DNA from: Kiloniellales bacterium | Lineage (GTDB): Bacteria; Pseudomonadota; Alphaproteobacteria; Kiloniellales; JAKSBE01 | Assembly: GCA_022361275.1 (NCBI GenBank) | Contig: JAKSBE010000274.1 | Span: 1 to 38,228 of the forward strand | DNA length: 38,228 nucleotides | Reading direction: 5' to 3' | Part shown: positions 9,030-16,759 of the stretch, piece after piece | Layout: the number at the start of each line of letters is the position of its first letter | Numbering within the stretch: position 1 is the first letter of the stretch | Made by a program: the position numbers and the translations under genes | The notes under the pieces: generated by a model | Database searches by the model: none | Told to the model about the DNA's origin: nothing | Seen by the model: the letters and a program-made list of their open reading frames with translations, nothing else

Positions 9030-9992
9030 TCACCCCTCCAGGCACACGGGAGTCTGGAAGCCGGGCGGCTTGACCGCGAGTACCGAACAGTTGACCTGAC
9101 CGAGGATCGCTTCGGCGGTGTTTCCGATGAAGAAGCCGCTGATCCCGGTTCGGCCGACCGTCCCCATGACGATCAGGTCGACCCTGGTGTTCCGGGCCAG
9201 CTCGGGGATCAGCGAGCCCGCTTCGCCCTTGAGCAGGTGAACACGCTTTCCCCGATCGGCGATCGGGTAGCCTTCGAGCACCGTGTCAAGACGGCTTCGG
9301 TGCCGCCCTTCCTCCTCCTCGAGCAGCCGTTCGATCTCTGCCTCGCTCGCGCGCAGAAAGGCACTGTAACGGAAGGAATCCTCGCCGACCAGCCGCCAGG
9401 CGTGGACGACGTGGAGCTCGCTGTCGTCCATCTTGGAAAGCGAGGTCGCGAGGTCGAGGATGAGGCTGTCCAGCGCCGACTTCTCCTCGTCTATCGGGTC
9501 CGGGTCGACCGCCGCGAGAACCCGCGCGTAGCCGGGCACCGTCCCTTTCTTCATGATCCAGACGGGGCAAGGACACTTGCGCAGAAGATGAAGGTCGGTG
9601 CTGCCGAAGAGCTGCGGCCAGCCCGCCCTATCCCCCTCTGCGCCCTTCATCACCAGATCGTGGCCGCTGCGGAGAACCTCGCGGATGATCTCGAGGAAGA
9701 CGACTCCCTGGGGCACAAGGGTCCGCACCTCGACGCCCTGGGCCGTGACCGTGGCCCCGATCGCGGAAAGCCGGGCGCGATGAAAGTTCAGGAGCTCCTG
9801 CTCCACCTCTTGGCCGTGGGTGCCTGGAAGAGCGGCAAAGATGGCAGAGAGTTCGCCCGGCTCCGAAGACACCGGATCGATCAAGGTAATCCGGGCGCCG
9901 TTGGATTTCGCCAGCGAGATCGCACGCGCCAGCAGCTCGTCATGTTCGCTTTCGCGATCGCAGACGAGCAGGATCTTCTTGAACCTCTTCAT
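9030..9992 (-). CDS. Tandem-domain universal stress protein (UspE-like)
   Basis: A 320-residue cytoplasmic protein made of two Usp domains (about residues 1-150 and 155-310). The second ends in GTVGRTGISGFFIGNTAEAIL, matching the nucleotide-binding G-2x-G-9x-G pattern. The first begins with FKKILLVCDRESEHDELLARA but lacks a full glycine loop. UspE-type proteins bind ATP/AMP and aid survival under oxidative, energy or envelope stress. The ORF track extends to 10679, but the region beyond 9992 is non-coding; ATG 9992 follows GGGAG and begins the typical MKRFKKILL. It is transcribed toward mrpA and divergently from the exported-protein/F0 genes, with a shared operator-like palindrome between. 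The context suggests control together with mrp and the F0 pair. Confidence 0.92.
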   Translation of the reverse strand: MKRFKKILLVCDRESEHDELLARAISLAKSNGARITLIDPVSSEPGELSAIFAALPGTHGQEVEQELLNFHRARLSAIGATVTAQGVEVRTLVPQGVVFLEIIREVLRSGHDLVMKGAEGDRAGWPQLFGSTDLHLLRKCPCPVWIMKKGTVPGYARVLAAVDPDPIDEEKSALDSLILDLATSLSKMDDSELHVVHAWRLVGEDSFRYSAFLRASEAEIERLLEEEEGRHRSRLDTVLEGYPIADRGKRVHLLKGEAGSLIPELARNTRVDLIVMGTVGRTGISGFFIGNTAEAILGQVNCSVLAVKPPGFQTPVCLEG

Positions 9993-10192
9993 TGTCGCTC
10001 CCCGGGTCTTGCCGTGGGGCCTCGCCGCGGAAGGAGGGCTCTCCGGCCCTGTCCCCCCGGCGGCAGCTATGCTGCCGCCACGGTTTGACCGAATCTGAGG
10101 CCTTGCCGGTCGCCGCGCCAATCGAAGCCGGACCGCGCAGTGATCGTTTTTACCTCTCACACGCGCCGCCCCGCGCGAAGGACGCGATTCGA

Positions 10193-10213
10193 TTAATAGA
10201 AAAGACCTATCAG
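10193..10213. promoter_or_regulatory. OxyR/LysR-type operator between usp and the F0 trio (site 3)
   Basis: TTAATAG-N7-CTATCAG keeps the ATAG-N7-CTAT core and T-N11-A geometry of sites 1 and 2. It sits in the divergent gap between usp (start 9992) and the exported-protein gene (start 10319). The rest of this 326-bp gap has no gene that I can support. Confidence 0.55.
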
Positions 10214-10318
10214 GAGTGATCCTCTTCCCGAATGGCCTCCGTTCGGCGGACGGCCATATGAGCATTCGATCGCGGCGCGCCGTTCGCCGCGCAACGATGC
10301 TGTGGAGGAACATAACCC

Positions 10319-10627
10319 ATGACGCGGTCCTCAACGCGCGCACTGCCGACGATCGCCGTGATCGCGATCGGCCTCGGCGCAGCGCTGCCGATCGCGGCGC
10401 CGGCCTCGGCCCGCGAGGCCGGCGGCACTCAGCACTGCCTTGGCGAAGTGGGCTACCAGCTTCCCGGGACTTGGCATATAGAGGATTCACAGATAGAGGA
10501 TACGCAGATCGACGACGGAAGGACGTTCGAGGCGACCGGCGGCAACACGGGGCCAGGCAACACGGGGCCAAGCCGCGAGGGCGCTTCCGACGAGCAGAGC
10601 CTGCAGAGCGATTGTGCCCTGGTGTGA
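10319..10627 (+). CDS. Small exported acidic protein with short tandem repeats
   Basis: A 102-residue protein of unknown family. Residues 1-32 are a clear signal peptide (LPTIAVIAIGLGAALPIAAPASA) with likely cleavage after ASA. The mature part is acidic, has two cysteines (in QHC and SDC, which could pair), and contains two sets of 15-bp repeats in the DNA: IEDSQ-IEDTQ-IDDGR (from 10478) and a perfect duplication of GGCAACACGGGGCCA (10541-10570) giving GNTGPGNTGP. GTGGAGGAA precedes the ATG by about 8 nt. It is the first gene of an apparent operon with the F0 a and c genes (50-bp and 52-bp gaps), replacing atpI, which usually stands in this position. I do not recognise its function. Confidence 0.7.
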   Translation: MTRSSTRALPTIAVIAIGLGAALPIAAPASAREAGGTQHCLGEVGYQLPGTWHIEDSQIEDTQIDDGRTFEATGGNTGPGNTGPSREGASDEQSLQSDCALV

Positions 10628-10677
10628 CGCGCGCCAAGCCGGACCGGGGGAGAAAGGTTTGAGAGGGGAAAGCGCGC

Positions 10678-11445
10678 ATGGCCAGTTACGACCCGGAAGG
10701 GCCTTATGCGATCAGGCAGTTCGAGCTGGACGTCCTGATTCCGATCGAGGCCTTCGGGCTGGACCTGTCCTTCACCACGTCGGCGCAGGCGATGGTGACC
10801 ACCGTCATACTGGTGGTCGCCTTCCTGGCCTACAGCGCCCGCAAGCGGACCATGGTCCCGGGCCGCATGCAGGCCGCCGCCGAGGCGATCTACGCCTTCG
10901 TCGCGAACACCGTGCTCAAGACCGCCGGGCCGGAGGCCCGGCCGGCGATCCCCTTCGTCTTCTCGCTCTTCGTCTTCATCCTCTTCGGCAGCCTCTTCGG
11001 GCTCACGCCGGTCAAGTTCACCTTCACCAGCCACCTCGTCGTCACGCTCACCCTGGCGTTTGTGGTCTTCACCTACGTCAACGTCCTGGCGCTGCAGACC
11101 CAGGGCCTGGGATTCTTCCGGCTCTTCCTGCCGGCCGGAACGCCGGTATACATCGCGCCGGTCCTGCTGACCGTGGAGGTGATCTCCTACCTCTTCCGGC
11201 CGATCACCCTAGGCGTCCGCATCTTCGCGAACATCCTGGCGGGGCATATCATGATCAAGCTCTTCGCCGACTTCTGCGTGATGATGATCGACGCCCTCGG
11301 CGGGGTGGGAATCGGCCTGTCGCTGTTCCCGGTCATGATGATGGTCATCCTCTACGGCTTCGAGATCCTGATCTTCCTGATCCAGTCCTACATCTTCATG
11401 CTGATCACCTCGATCTACATCCGGGACTCGCTGCACGCGCATTGA
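10678..11445 (+). CDS. atpB: F0 ATP synthase subunit a homolog (orphan a/c pair)
   Basis: A 255-residue membrane protein homologous along its whole length to F0 subunit a, the stator half-channel subunit. The N-terminus QFELDVLIPIEAFGLDLSFT is typical of alphaproteobacteria. The essential Arg is present in GVRIFANILAGH, and the last helices keep the polar FLIQSYIFMLITSIYI segment with its Gln. All residues I know to matter for proton passage are therefore intact. It is followed by a c subunit, but neither b/b' nor F1 genes are here; the next gene is an unrelated M24 protein. It could be the organism's only F0 a/c, separated from atpF, or a second specialised copy near Mrp. Gene family is secure; its place in a working ATP synthase is open. 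Confidence 0.93.
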   Translation: MASYDPEGPYAIRQFELDVLIPIEAFGLDLSFTTSAQAMVTTVILVVAFLAYSARKRTMVPGRMQAAAEAIYAFVANTVLKTAGPEARPAIPFVFSLFVFILFGSLFGLTPVKFTFTSHLVVTLTLAFVVFTYVNVLALQTQGLGFFRLFLPAGTPVYIAPVLLTVEVISYLFRPITLGVRIFANILAGHIMIKLFADFCVMMIDALGGVGIGLSLFPVMMMVILYGFEILIFLIQSYIFMLITSIYIRDSLHAH

Positions 11446-11497
11446 TCCCGAGAACCTCACACGAAAACCTCGCACATTGATGAAAGGAGACCTTGAG

Positions 11498-11725
11498 ATG
11501 ACTGACGAGAGCATCAGGCTCTTGGCCGCGGCCATCGCCCTGCTTCCGCTGTTCGGCGTCGCCCTCGCCCTGGGTAAAATCTTCGGCGACTGGATATCCT
11601 CGGTGGCCCGCAACCCCGTCGCCGGCGAGACCGTCCAACCCGTCGGCCTGATGGGCTTCGCCTTGACCGAGGCCATCGCGCTCTTCGCCCTGATCGTATC
11701 CTTCATCATCCTCTTCGTCGGGTGA
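11498..11725 (+). CDS. atpE: F0 ATP synthase subunit c homolog
   Basis: A 75-residue two-helix hairpin, the rotor-ring subunit of F0. The ion-binding Glu lies in GFALTEAIALFAL and the polar loop reads VARNP, as in alphaproteobacterial c subunits. The ATG at 11498 follows AAAGGAG by 10 nt; the upstream TTG/ATG in the ORF track would put the ribosome site inside the gene. The first helix is unusual: the usual GxGxGxG packing motif appears as GVALALG, with the two central glycines replaced by alanine. No Na+-type Gln/Ser-Thr signature is evident, so proton binding is the simplest reading. The adjacent hairpins likely end the transcript. Confidence 0.93.
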   Translation: MTDESIRLLAAAIALLPLFGVALALGKIFGDWISSVARNPVAGETVQPVGLMGFALTEAIALFALIVSFIILFVG

Positions 11726-11750
11726 TACCCTCCCCAGGCCCAGCGGCCGG

Positions 11751-11795
11751 ACCCTCACAGGTCCGCGCCGCGGTGCGCGGCCTTCTTCTGTCCTG
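11751..11795 (+). terminator. Probable terminator of the F0 a/c operon
   Basis: Two short stems follow the atpE stop: GGACC-CTCACA-GGTCC, and GCCGCG-GTG-CGCGGC at 11767-11772/11776-11781, the latter followed by the pyrimidine tract CTTCTTCTG. The T run is weak, so termination efficiency is uncertain. Confidence 0.45.
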
Positions 11796-11850
11796 ACTTC
11801 GTCTCTGCTAGCCTTACACCTTCCCGGCGTCGACCGAGGGAGCGCGATCC

Positions 11851-13047
11851 ATGGCCTTCCTGAGCAAGGCTGTCCAAGAGACGCGGCACGCCGCCATGCG
11901 GATCCTGATGACGGAGCAGGGTCTGGACGGCCTGGTCTTCACCCAGGCGGACTTCTTCCAGTTCGCCAGCAACTTCAACCTGGACGTCCAGACCTGGGAA
12001 CGGCCGGTCGCGCTGGTGCTGCCGAAGGAGGGCGCCCCCTTCGCCCTGCTCAACGAGCTCTCGACCCATCACTGGCAGATGGCCGGCGAACGCGGCCAGC
12101 TCTGGGTCGAGGAGGCGACCTTCTACGATGAGCACATCGGCCGCGCCAACGCCGAGCGCCTGATCACGGCCTGGGGCGCGATCCTGGCCGAGGCGCTCCG
12201 CGCGCGCGGCCTCGCCGCGGGCCGCCTGGCGGCCGATACCGTCACCGCCGTGCTCGCCGGCGTCGCCGAGCACCTCCCCGAGCTCACCATCGAGGCTCGG
12301 ACCGCCGAGCTGCGGGCCCTGCGCTGGCGCAAGCACCCGGAGGAGCTGGAGCTGATGCGCGCCGCGGCCGCACTCTCCGACTGGTCGCAGGACCGCTACC
12401 GGGAGGAGATCCGGCCCGGCCGCCTGGTCCAGGAACTCGACGCCGCCATGCACGCCGCGATCTTCGAGGAGGCGGCGAAGCGCTTTCCCGGCGAGCACCT
12501 CGAGGTCCGCGGCTACACCCTGACCGGCCCGGCCTCGGCCTCGCCCCACGGCAACGGTGCCCTGACCGGCCTGCGCATCGAGGAAGGCCACGGACTGGTC
12601 AACATCGTGATCCCGCGCCTCAACGGCCTGGTGATCGAGAACGAGCGGACCTACTTCTGCGGCCCGCCCGACGACGAGCAGATCCGGCTCTACGCGGCCG
12701 CTCTGGCCGCCAACGAGGCCGCGATCGCCCAAATGGTCAAGGGCAATCCGGTGCGGGCCATCGAGGACGCCGCCCGCGGCGTCATCGAGGAGGCCGGCTA
12801 CGGCCGCCACATCCGGCACCGCACCGGCCACGGCATCGGCCTGATCGGCCACGAATATCCCGAGGACATGGCCTTCAACGAGCGGCCGCTCATGGCGGGC
12901 GAGGTCTACTCCGCCGAGCCCGGCATCTACGTCTACGGCCTGGGCGGCTTCCGGGTCGACGACACGGTGATCGTCGGCGAGACGCCGGAAGTGATCACGC
13001 AGTCGCCCAAAGACCTGGCCAGCATCACCTTGCCGGTCTCGCTCTGA
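11851..13047 (+). CDS. M24-family (pita-bread fold) protein with altered metal ligands
   Basis: A 398-residue protein with the two-domain plan of Xaa-Pro peptidases, creatinase and related hydrolases: a variable N-terminal domain (about 1-150) and a catalytic-fold domain (160-390). HRTGHGIGLIGHEYP (His327) and AEPGIYVYG (Glu356) are conserved. The first Asp of the dinuclear metal site, normally in a D-x-G strand, falls on a hydrophobic residue (about Ile252 in NIVIPRLNG). The second is Glu263 in IENERTYF, and the last Glu is Asp370 in FRVDDTV. Such changes are seen in non-metallo members such as creatinase, so peptidase activity is doubtful. GAGGGAG precedes the ATG. It stands alone between the F0 pair and a repeat-bearing gap. 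Substrate unknown. Confidence 0.8.
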   Translation: MAFLSKAVQETRHAAMRILMTEQGLDGLVFTQADFFQFASNFNLDVQTWERPVALVLPKEGAPFALLNELSTHHWQMAGERGQLWVEEATFYDEHIGRANAERLITAWGAILAEALRARGLAAGRLAADTVTAVLAGVAEHLPELTIEARTAELRALRWRKHPEELELMRAAAALSDWSQDRYREEIRPGRLVQELDAAMHAAIFEEAAKRFPGEHLEVRGYTLTGPASASPHGNGALTGLRIEEGHGLVNIVIPRLNGLVIENERTYFCGPPDDEQIRLYAAALAANEAAIAQMVKGNPVRAIEDAARGVIEEAGYGRHIRHRTGHGIGLIGHEYPEDMAFNERPLMAGEVYSAEPGIYVYGLGGFRVDDTVIVGETPEVITQSPKDLASITLPVSL

Positions 13048-13049
13048 CT

Positions 13050-13122
13050 TGCGGGTTTCAGAGAGGCCCCCACCGCGCGCAGCGGCGCGCGGGCCGGGGT
13101 GACACGCCGATCTGCGCAAATC
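13050..13122 (+). repeat. Post-gene repeat, family 2, copy 1
   Basis: Immediately after the M24 stop: TTCAGAGAGGCCCCC, a hairpin CCGCGCGC-AGCG-GCGCGCGG (13073-13092), then GGGGTGACACGCCGATCT. A matching element with the same beginning and end but a different central hairpin follows the TRAP permease at 28958-29046. It probably serves as a 3' hairpin. The rest of the gap to 13772 has no gene that I can support; TTTACT-N17-TATGCT (about 13190-13218) is a possible sigma70-type promoter, and GGTGTC/GACACC arms at 13636-13665 form another palindrome. Confidence 0.5.
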
Positions 13123-13772
13123 GTAACTGATACCAAGGAAACGGCCGCCCCGGGACCGACGAGTGCCTATACGCCGCCGACGCAACCTTTACTCGCATTT
13201 TAATCACGATTATGCTACCCTGCGTTAAGAGTGGGAAGTGGCATCCGGGGAACCTCGGTCAAGACCGGCGCTTGGATCCTGCCCCCTGCACGTCGCGCTT
13301 CCAGTGACGCAGCTTGAAGTGCCGAGAGCACTGTCCGAGCAGGTCTTGAGCCGCATCTCCCGAGTGGCGCCGCTGTGCGACACGGGACCGCGATGACGAT
13401 GGGCTCAAGCCTCATCCTCAGCCCGAGTGGACCTGGGCCTCTGGGTCCGGTCACCGCCGAGTTTCCTCGACGGGGCGTCCCGGTGGTGCTCAGGGCGCCC
13501 GGGACGCCGACATCCCCTCAACGACTCCAACGCGCGATGACCTGAGTGAAGGGGAGCCCGAGACGATTGGGCGGCTCTCAAGGAACAAGCTCGCAGACGA
13601 ACGAAGGTCGCTTGCCAGCAAGCGGCGAGGCTTCGGTGTCACCCGGCCGCGGGCCGGGGCGACACCGGCGGGATGGCGGCGTGCGCCCGGGCCTGAGGAC
13701 TGAGGGCCGGCAGCGGCGCCATCGATCGGACCGGACCTTTCCGGCCGGTCCCACCAAAGGGAGGAGATACCC

Positions 13773-15698
13773 ATGCATGATTCTGAGACGGGAGTGCAGA
13801 CCTGCGGCAAACGGTCTGTCGCAAGACTCATATTTCCCATCGTGACCCTAGGCGCCTTGGGTCTCGGTCAAAGCGCCTCGGCCGTCGACGATGCGATCGT
13901 ACCGATTTCCGGCCTCAGCCCCTATCCACCAGGGGTTGACTGCAACGTGACTCCGCAGACGGGGACGGTTTGGCGCAACAACGAGACGGAGCCCTATATG
14001 GACGTGGACTTCGGCCGGCCCGACCGCATGGCCGCCATCGTCCATCAAGACCGCTGGAGCAACGGATCGGCGCAAAGCACCGCCACCTTCTATTCGGACG
14101 ACGGTGGCGAGACTTGGAACCTGGCCGACACGCCCATCACCCGTTGTTCGGACGGCCTGCAGAGTGGCCCCGAGTCTTTTGATCGCGCCTCCGACCCCTG
14201 GCTGACGGTGACTCCCGGAGAACTCGACGGGGATGACGACGACGATGCCGACAGCGGCGCCATCTTTCACCAGATGAACCTGATGACCGACAGGCTGCCC
14301 CCCTTCACCGGCGAACTGCGGAGTGCCTATTCCATGCTGCGCTCCACCGACGGCGGCAAGACCTGGTCGGATGCCATCGTGGTGAGCAATCGCACGGAGT
14401 TCGAGCCGGGCGCCCCCTTCAACGACAAGAACACCATGACCGCGGATCCCATCAAAAAGCGCTTCGTCTACGGGACCTGGCAGCTCTTGAGAGACGTCCT
14501 GCCCGACGACGACAGCGCCATCCCCATACAGCTCTTCTTCAGCGACACCTTCTTCATACGCTCGAGCGACAAGGGGCGGAGCTGGGAGCCGGCGCGCGCC
14601 ATCTACAAGATCCGCAACGACGTGGACCTGCTGGCCGCTGCCGGGATCGATCCCGAGGTGACCCCCGTCCTCGGCGCCCAGAACATCGGCCACCAGATCG
14701 TCGTGCTGCCCGACGGCCGGCTGGTGAACGTGTCCCGGGCGAGCTTTCTCACGACCGGACCGAACTTCTTCGAGCGCGTCATCATACGGTCGTTCGACAA
14801 CGGGAAGACCTGGGAGCAGAAGGCCAAGATCATTCCCTCGACCACCGTCGGCGGCTTCGTCGCCCTGGATGGCGAGCTGCAGGCCGCGACCGGAGGCGCC
14901 ATCAGCAACACCACCAGGTCCGCGGGCAGCATCCCCGATATCGCCGTCAATCGGACCAACGGCCATATGTACGTGGTCTGGCAGGACGTCGATCCGACCT
15001 TGTCCTTCATCGGCGTGTTCATGTCGGTGTCCAAGGATGGCGGCGATACCTGGAGCCCCCAGATCACCGTGGGCGGCGGTGGCCCCTCGGCCGACGGCGG
15101 CATAAGCTTCGCGCAGCTGCCGGCGGTTCACGTCGCGGACGACGGGACGGTCGGCGTGATCTTCTTCGATGATCGCAACGATGTCGCCTGCCCGGATCTG
15201 AGCCTCACGAACGAAGAGAATCCGGAGTGCTTCACCCTGCTGCCGGACGGCAGCGTGAAAGCGGGCCCCTTCGACCATGACTGGTTCTTCAAGACCTTCG
15301 ATGCCGACCTCAACCTGCTGTCGGAGGAGCGCGTGACATTGGAATCCTTCGACCTGCGTCAGGCGCCGATCGCCAGGGGCTACTTCCCGGGCGACTACGT
15401 CAACTGCAGCTCGACGGACAACGACTTCGTCTGCGCCTTCACTCGCACCAACAACAACGGCCTGCCCGTGCGGGGCAACCCGCCGGACGATGTCCTGGGT
15501 TTCGAGGAAGACAACCGCCAGGACATGGTCTTCACCCGCTTCCCCGGCGAATCGGTCTGCAACTTCAGACACACGCTCAAAAGCTTCGCGTCACAGTTGG
15601 CCGATGCGGAGATACGGATACCGAGGAGAGAGAAGAAACGGCGCCTGAACTTCCTCAGAGCAAGATTTGGAGTCGCTTGCCATGACGATGACGATTGA
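13773..15698 (+). CDS. Exported Asp-box (sialidase/BNR-fold) protein
   Basis: A 641-residue secreted or periplasmic beta-propeller protein. A signal peptide spans residues 1-37 (LIFPIVTLGALGLGQSASA, cleavage after ASA). Five Asp boxes of the SxDxGxxW type are visible: SDDGGETW (108), STDGGKTW (191), SSDKGRSW (264), SFDNGKTW (340) and SKDGGDTW (420), as in sialidases and related glycosidases. There is an acidic insert (DGDDDDDADS, about 152-161), and the end is basic then acidic (RREKKRRL...HDDDD). I could not see the full sialidase arginine triad, so the enzymatic role is unproven; many such proteins are annotated only as sialidase-like. AGGGAGGAG precedes the ATG. A small exported protein follows 88 bp downstream on the same strand. 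Confidence 0.85.
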   Translation: MHDSETGVQTCGKRSVARLIFPIVTLGALGLGQSASAVDDAIVPISGLSPYPPGVDCNVTPQTGTVWRNNETEPYMDVDFGRPDRMAAIVHQDRWSNGSAQSTATFYSDDGGETWNLADTPITRCSDGLQSGPESFDRASDPWLTVTPGELDGDDDDDADSGAIFHQMNLMTDRLPPFTGELRSAYSMLRSTDGGKTWSDAIVVSNRTEFEPGAPFNDKNTMTADPIKKRFVYGTWQLLRDVLPDDDSAIPIQLFFSDTFFIRSSDKGRSWEPARAIYKIRNDVDLLAAAGIDPEVTPVLGAQNIGHQIVVLPDGRLVNVSRASFLTTGPNFFERVIIRSFDNGKTWEQKAKIIPSTTVGGFVALDGELQAATGGAISNTTRSAGSIPDIAVNRTNGHMYVVWQDVDPTLSFIGVFMSVSKDGGDTWSPQITVGGGGPSADGGISFAQLPAVHVADDGTVGVIFFDDRNDVACPDLSLTNEENPECFTLLPDGSVKAGPFDHDWFFKTFDADLNLLSEERVTLESFDLRQAPIARGYFPGDYVNCSSTDNDFVCAFTRTNNNGLPVRGNPPDDVLGFEEDNRQDMVFTRFPGESVCNFRHTLKSFASQLADAEIRIPRREKKRRLNFLRARFGVACHDDDD

Positions 15699-15786
15699 GA
15701 TGGCGATGGCGAATTCAGGGGCACCTGCGGGTGCCAGATGTCGTTCGGACTCTCACCGTCCCATATGGAATCCTGGGAGAACCAAG

Positions 15787-16083
15787 ATGTCGATGAAACA
15801 CTGGAATCTCGTACCAAGATCGCTTGCCGTCTTGGGGTTGCTGTTCGGCGTGTCCCTGGCGGCTCCCTCGGCGTCCCTTGCCGGGCAGGAAGCCGTGAAA
15901 CTGCATCCGGCGGAGGACAGAGACGTGCCGGAAGGGTCCCAGATCCCGGCACATAGGATCCAGGCGACCGAAGAGAAGGCGCAGGAATACAAGGCGCGGC
16001 TGAAGGCCAAGCAGTTGCAACAGCAGCAGCAGGAAAGCCTGCCAGAAAAGGAATCGTCCAAGCCTGAAGGCGAACCGCAGTAG
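15787..16083 (+). CDS. Small exported hydrophilic protein, Gln/Glu-rich
   Basis: A 98-residue protein of unknown family. Residues 1-31 form a signal peptide (LAVLGLLFGVSLAAPSASLAG), and the mature part is charged and probably helical, with the run KQLQQQQQESLPEKESSK near the C-terminus. The ORF track starts at 15667, but ATG 15787 is preceded by GGGAGA and starts a proper signal sequence. It probably shares a transcript with the Asp-box protein and is followed by a strong hairpin. Confidence 0.65.
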   Translation: MSMKHWNLVPRSLAVLGLLFGVSLAAPSASLAGQEAVKLHPAEDRDVPEGSQIPAHRIQATEEKAQEYKARLKAKQLQQQQQESLPEKESSKPEGEPQ

Positions 16084-16104
16084 CCTTCGGATCGCCATCC
16101 GGTC

Positions 16105-16140
16105 GCTGGGGAGGGACAGAGGGGCCGTTCCCTCCCCAGC
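16105..16140 (+). terminator. Strong hairpin downstream of the exported-protein pair
   Basis: GCTGGGGAGGGA / TCCCTCCCCAGC is a perfect 12-bp stem with a 12-nt loop, 21 bp past the stop. There is no T run on the plus strand, so it may be a Rho-assisted end or RNA-stabilising hairpin. The rest of the gap to 16320 shows nothing further. Confidence 0.5.
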
Positions 16141-16320
16141 GGCAGCGGCGAGCAAAAAGCCGCGGCTCGCTGAAGGAGGACCCAGGGGCACAAGCTGGCG
16201 CCCGCAAGGCGTGTCGAGCCTGAGCCCGGCCCTGTTCGATCGCCCCCTTCCCAGTCCCGAAGGACGCCACCCGTGCTCCCCGCCGCCGGACCGCGGACAG
16301 GGATAGCGCCGCGCCAGACC

Positions 16321-16740
16321 TCAGCCCGCGTCCATCGGCGGCATCTTCTCGAACTTGGTCACGGCCGGGTCCATGACGTCCCAGGGCTGAGCGCTCGAGG
16401 TGTAGATGTCGATCGCCGGCTTGAACCACGACGGGTCGTCCAGGGTCGTGGCGTGGACGAAGAGCACGCCGCCGGCCTCGGGCCGGCCGAAGAGGCTGCT
16501 GCCGCAGATCGGACAGAAAGCGCGCTCCGAGCGCCGGCCGCTGTCCGCCGTGGTCGCGTACCAGGCGACCTCGCCGGTCGTGCTGAAGGCCCGCGCCGGC
16601 ACGACGAAGCCCGCGATGTAGGGGCCGCCGGAGGTTCGCTGGCAATCCCGGCAGTGGCAGTTCACCGTCGCGACCGGCTCGTCGCTGCAGCTGTAGCGGA
16701 CCGCGCCGCAAAGGCAGCCGCCTTCGTATTTCGGGGTCAT
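16321..16740 (-). CDS. GFA/CENP-V-domain zinc protein
   Basis: A 139-residue protein of the family named after glutathione-dependent formaldehyde-activating enzyme. Zinc ligands are visible as GGCLCGAVRY (Cys9, Cys11), NCHCRDC (Cys28, 30, 33) and FCPICGSS (Cys76, 79). The family binds two zincs; most members lack a proven enzymatic role, so the formaldehyde function should not be assumed. It is the last gene of an arsR-DUF899-GFA set, 19 bp after the DUF899 stop. Confidence 0.9.
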   Translation of the reverse strand: MTPKYEGGCLCGAVRYSCSDEPVATVNCHCRDCQRTSGGPYIAGFVVPARAFSTTGEVAWYATTADSGRRSERAFCPICGSSLFGRPEAGGVLFVHATTLDDPSWFKPAIDIYTSSAQPWDVMDPAVTKFEKMPPMDAG

Positions 16741-16759
16741 GGCTAGGCATCCCTTCCGA

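Noticed and set aside
9030-10679. 549-residue ORF containing the Usp protein
   Set aside because: The N-terminal 229 residues are Arg/Ser-rich and cross the operator region and the exported-protein gene; the Usp start is ATG 9992.
11498-11725. Na+-binding signature in subunit c
   Set aside because: The Gln in helix 1 and Ser/Thr after the Glu that mark Na+-type rings are absent.
13123-13772. ORFs at 13215-13454 and 13490-13840 (minus)
   Set aside because: No ribosome sites, low-complexity Arg/Pro/Ser composition and no family resemblance.
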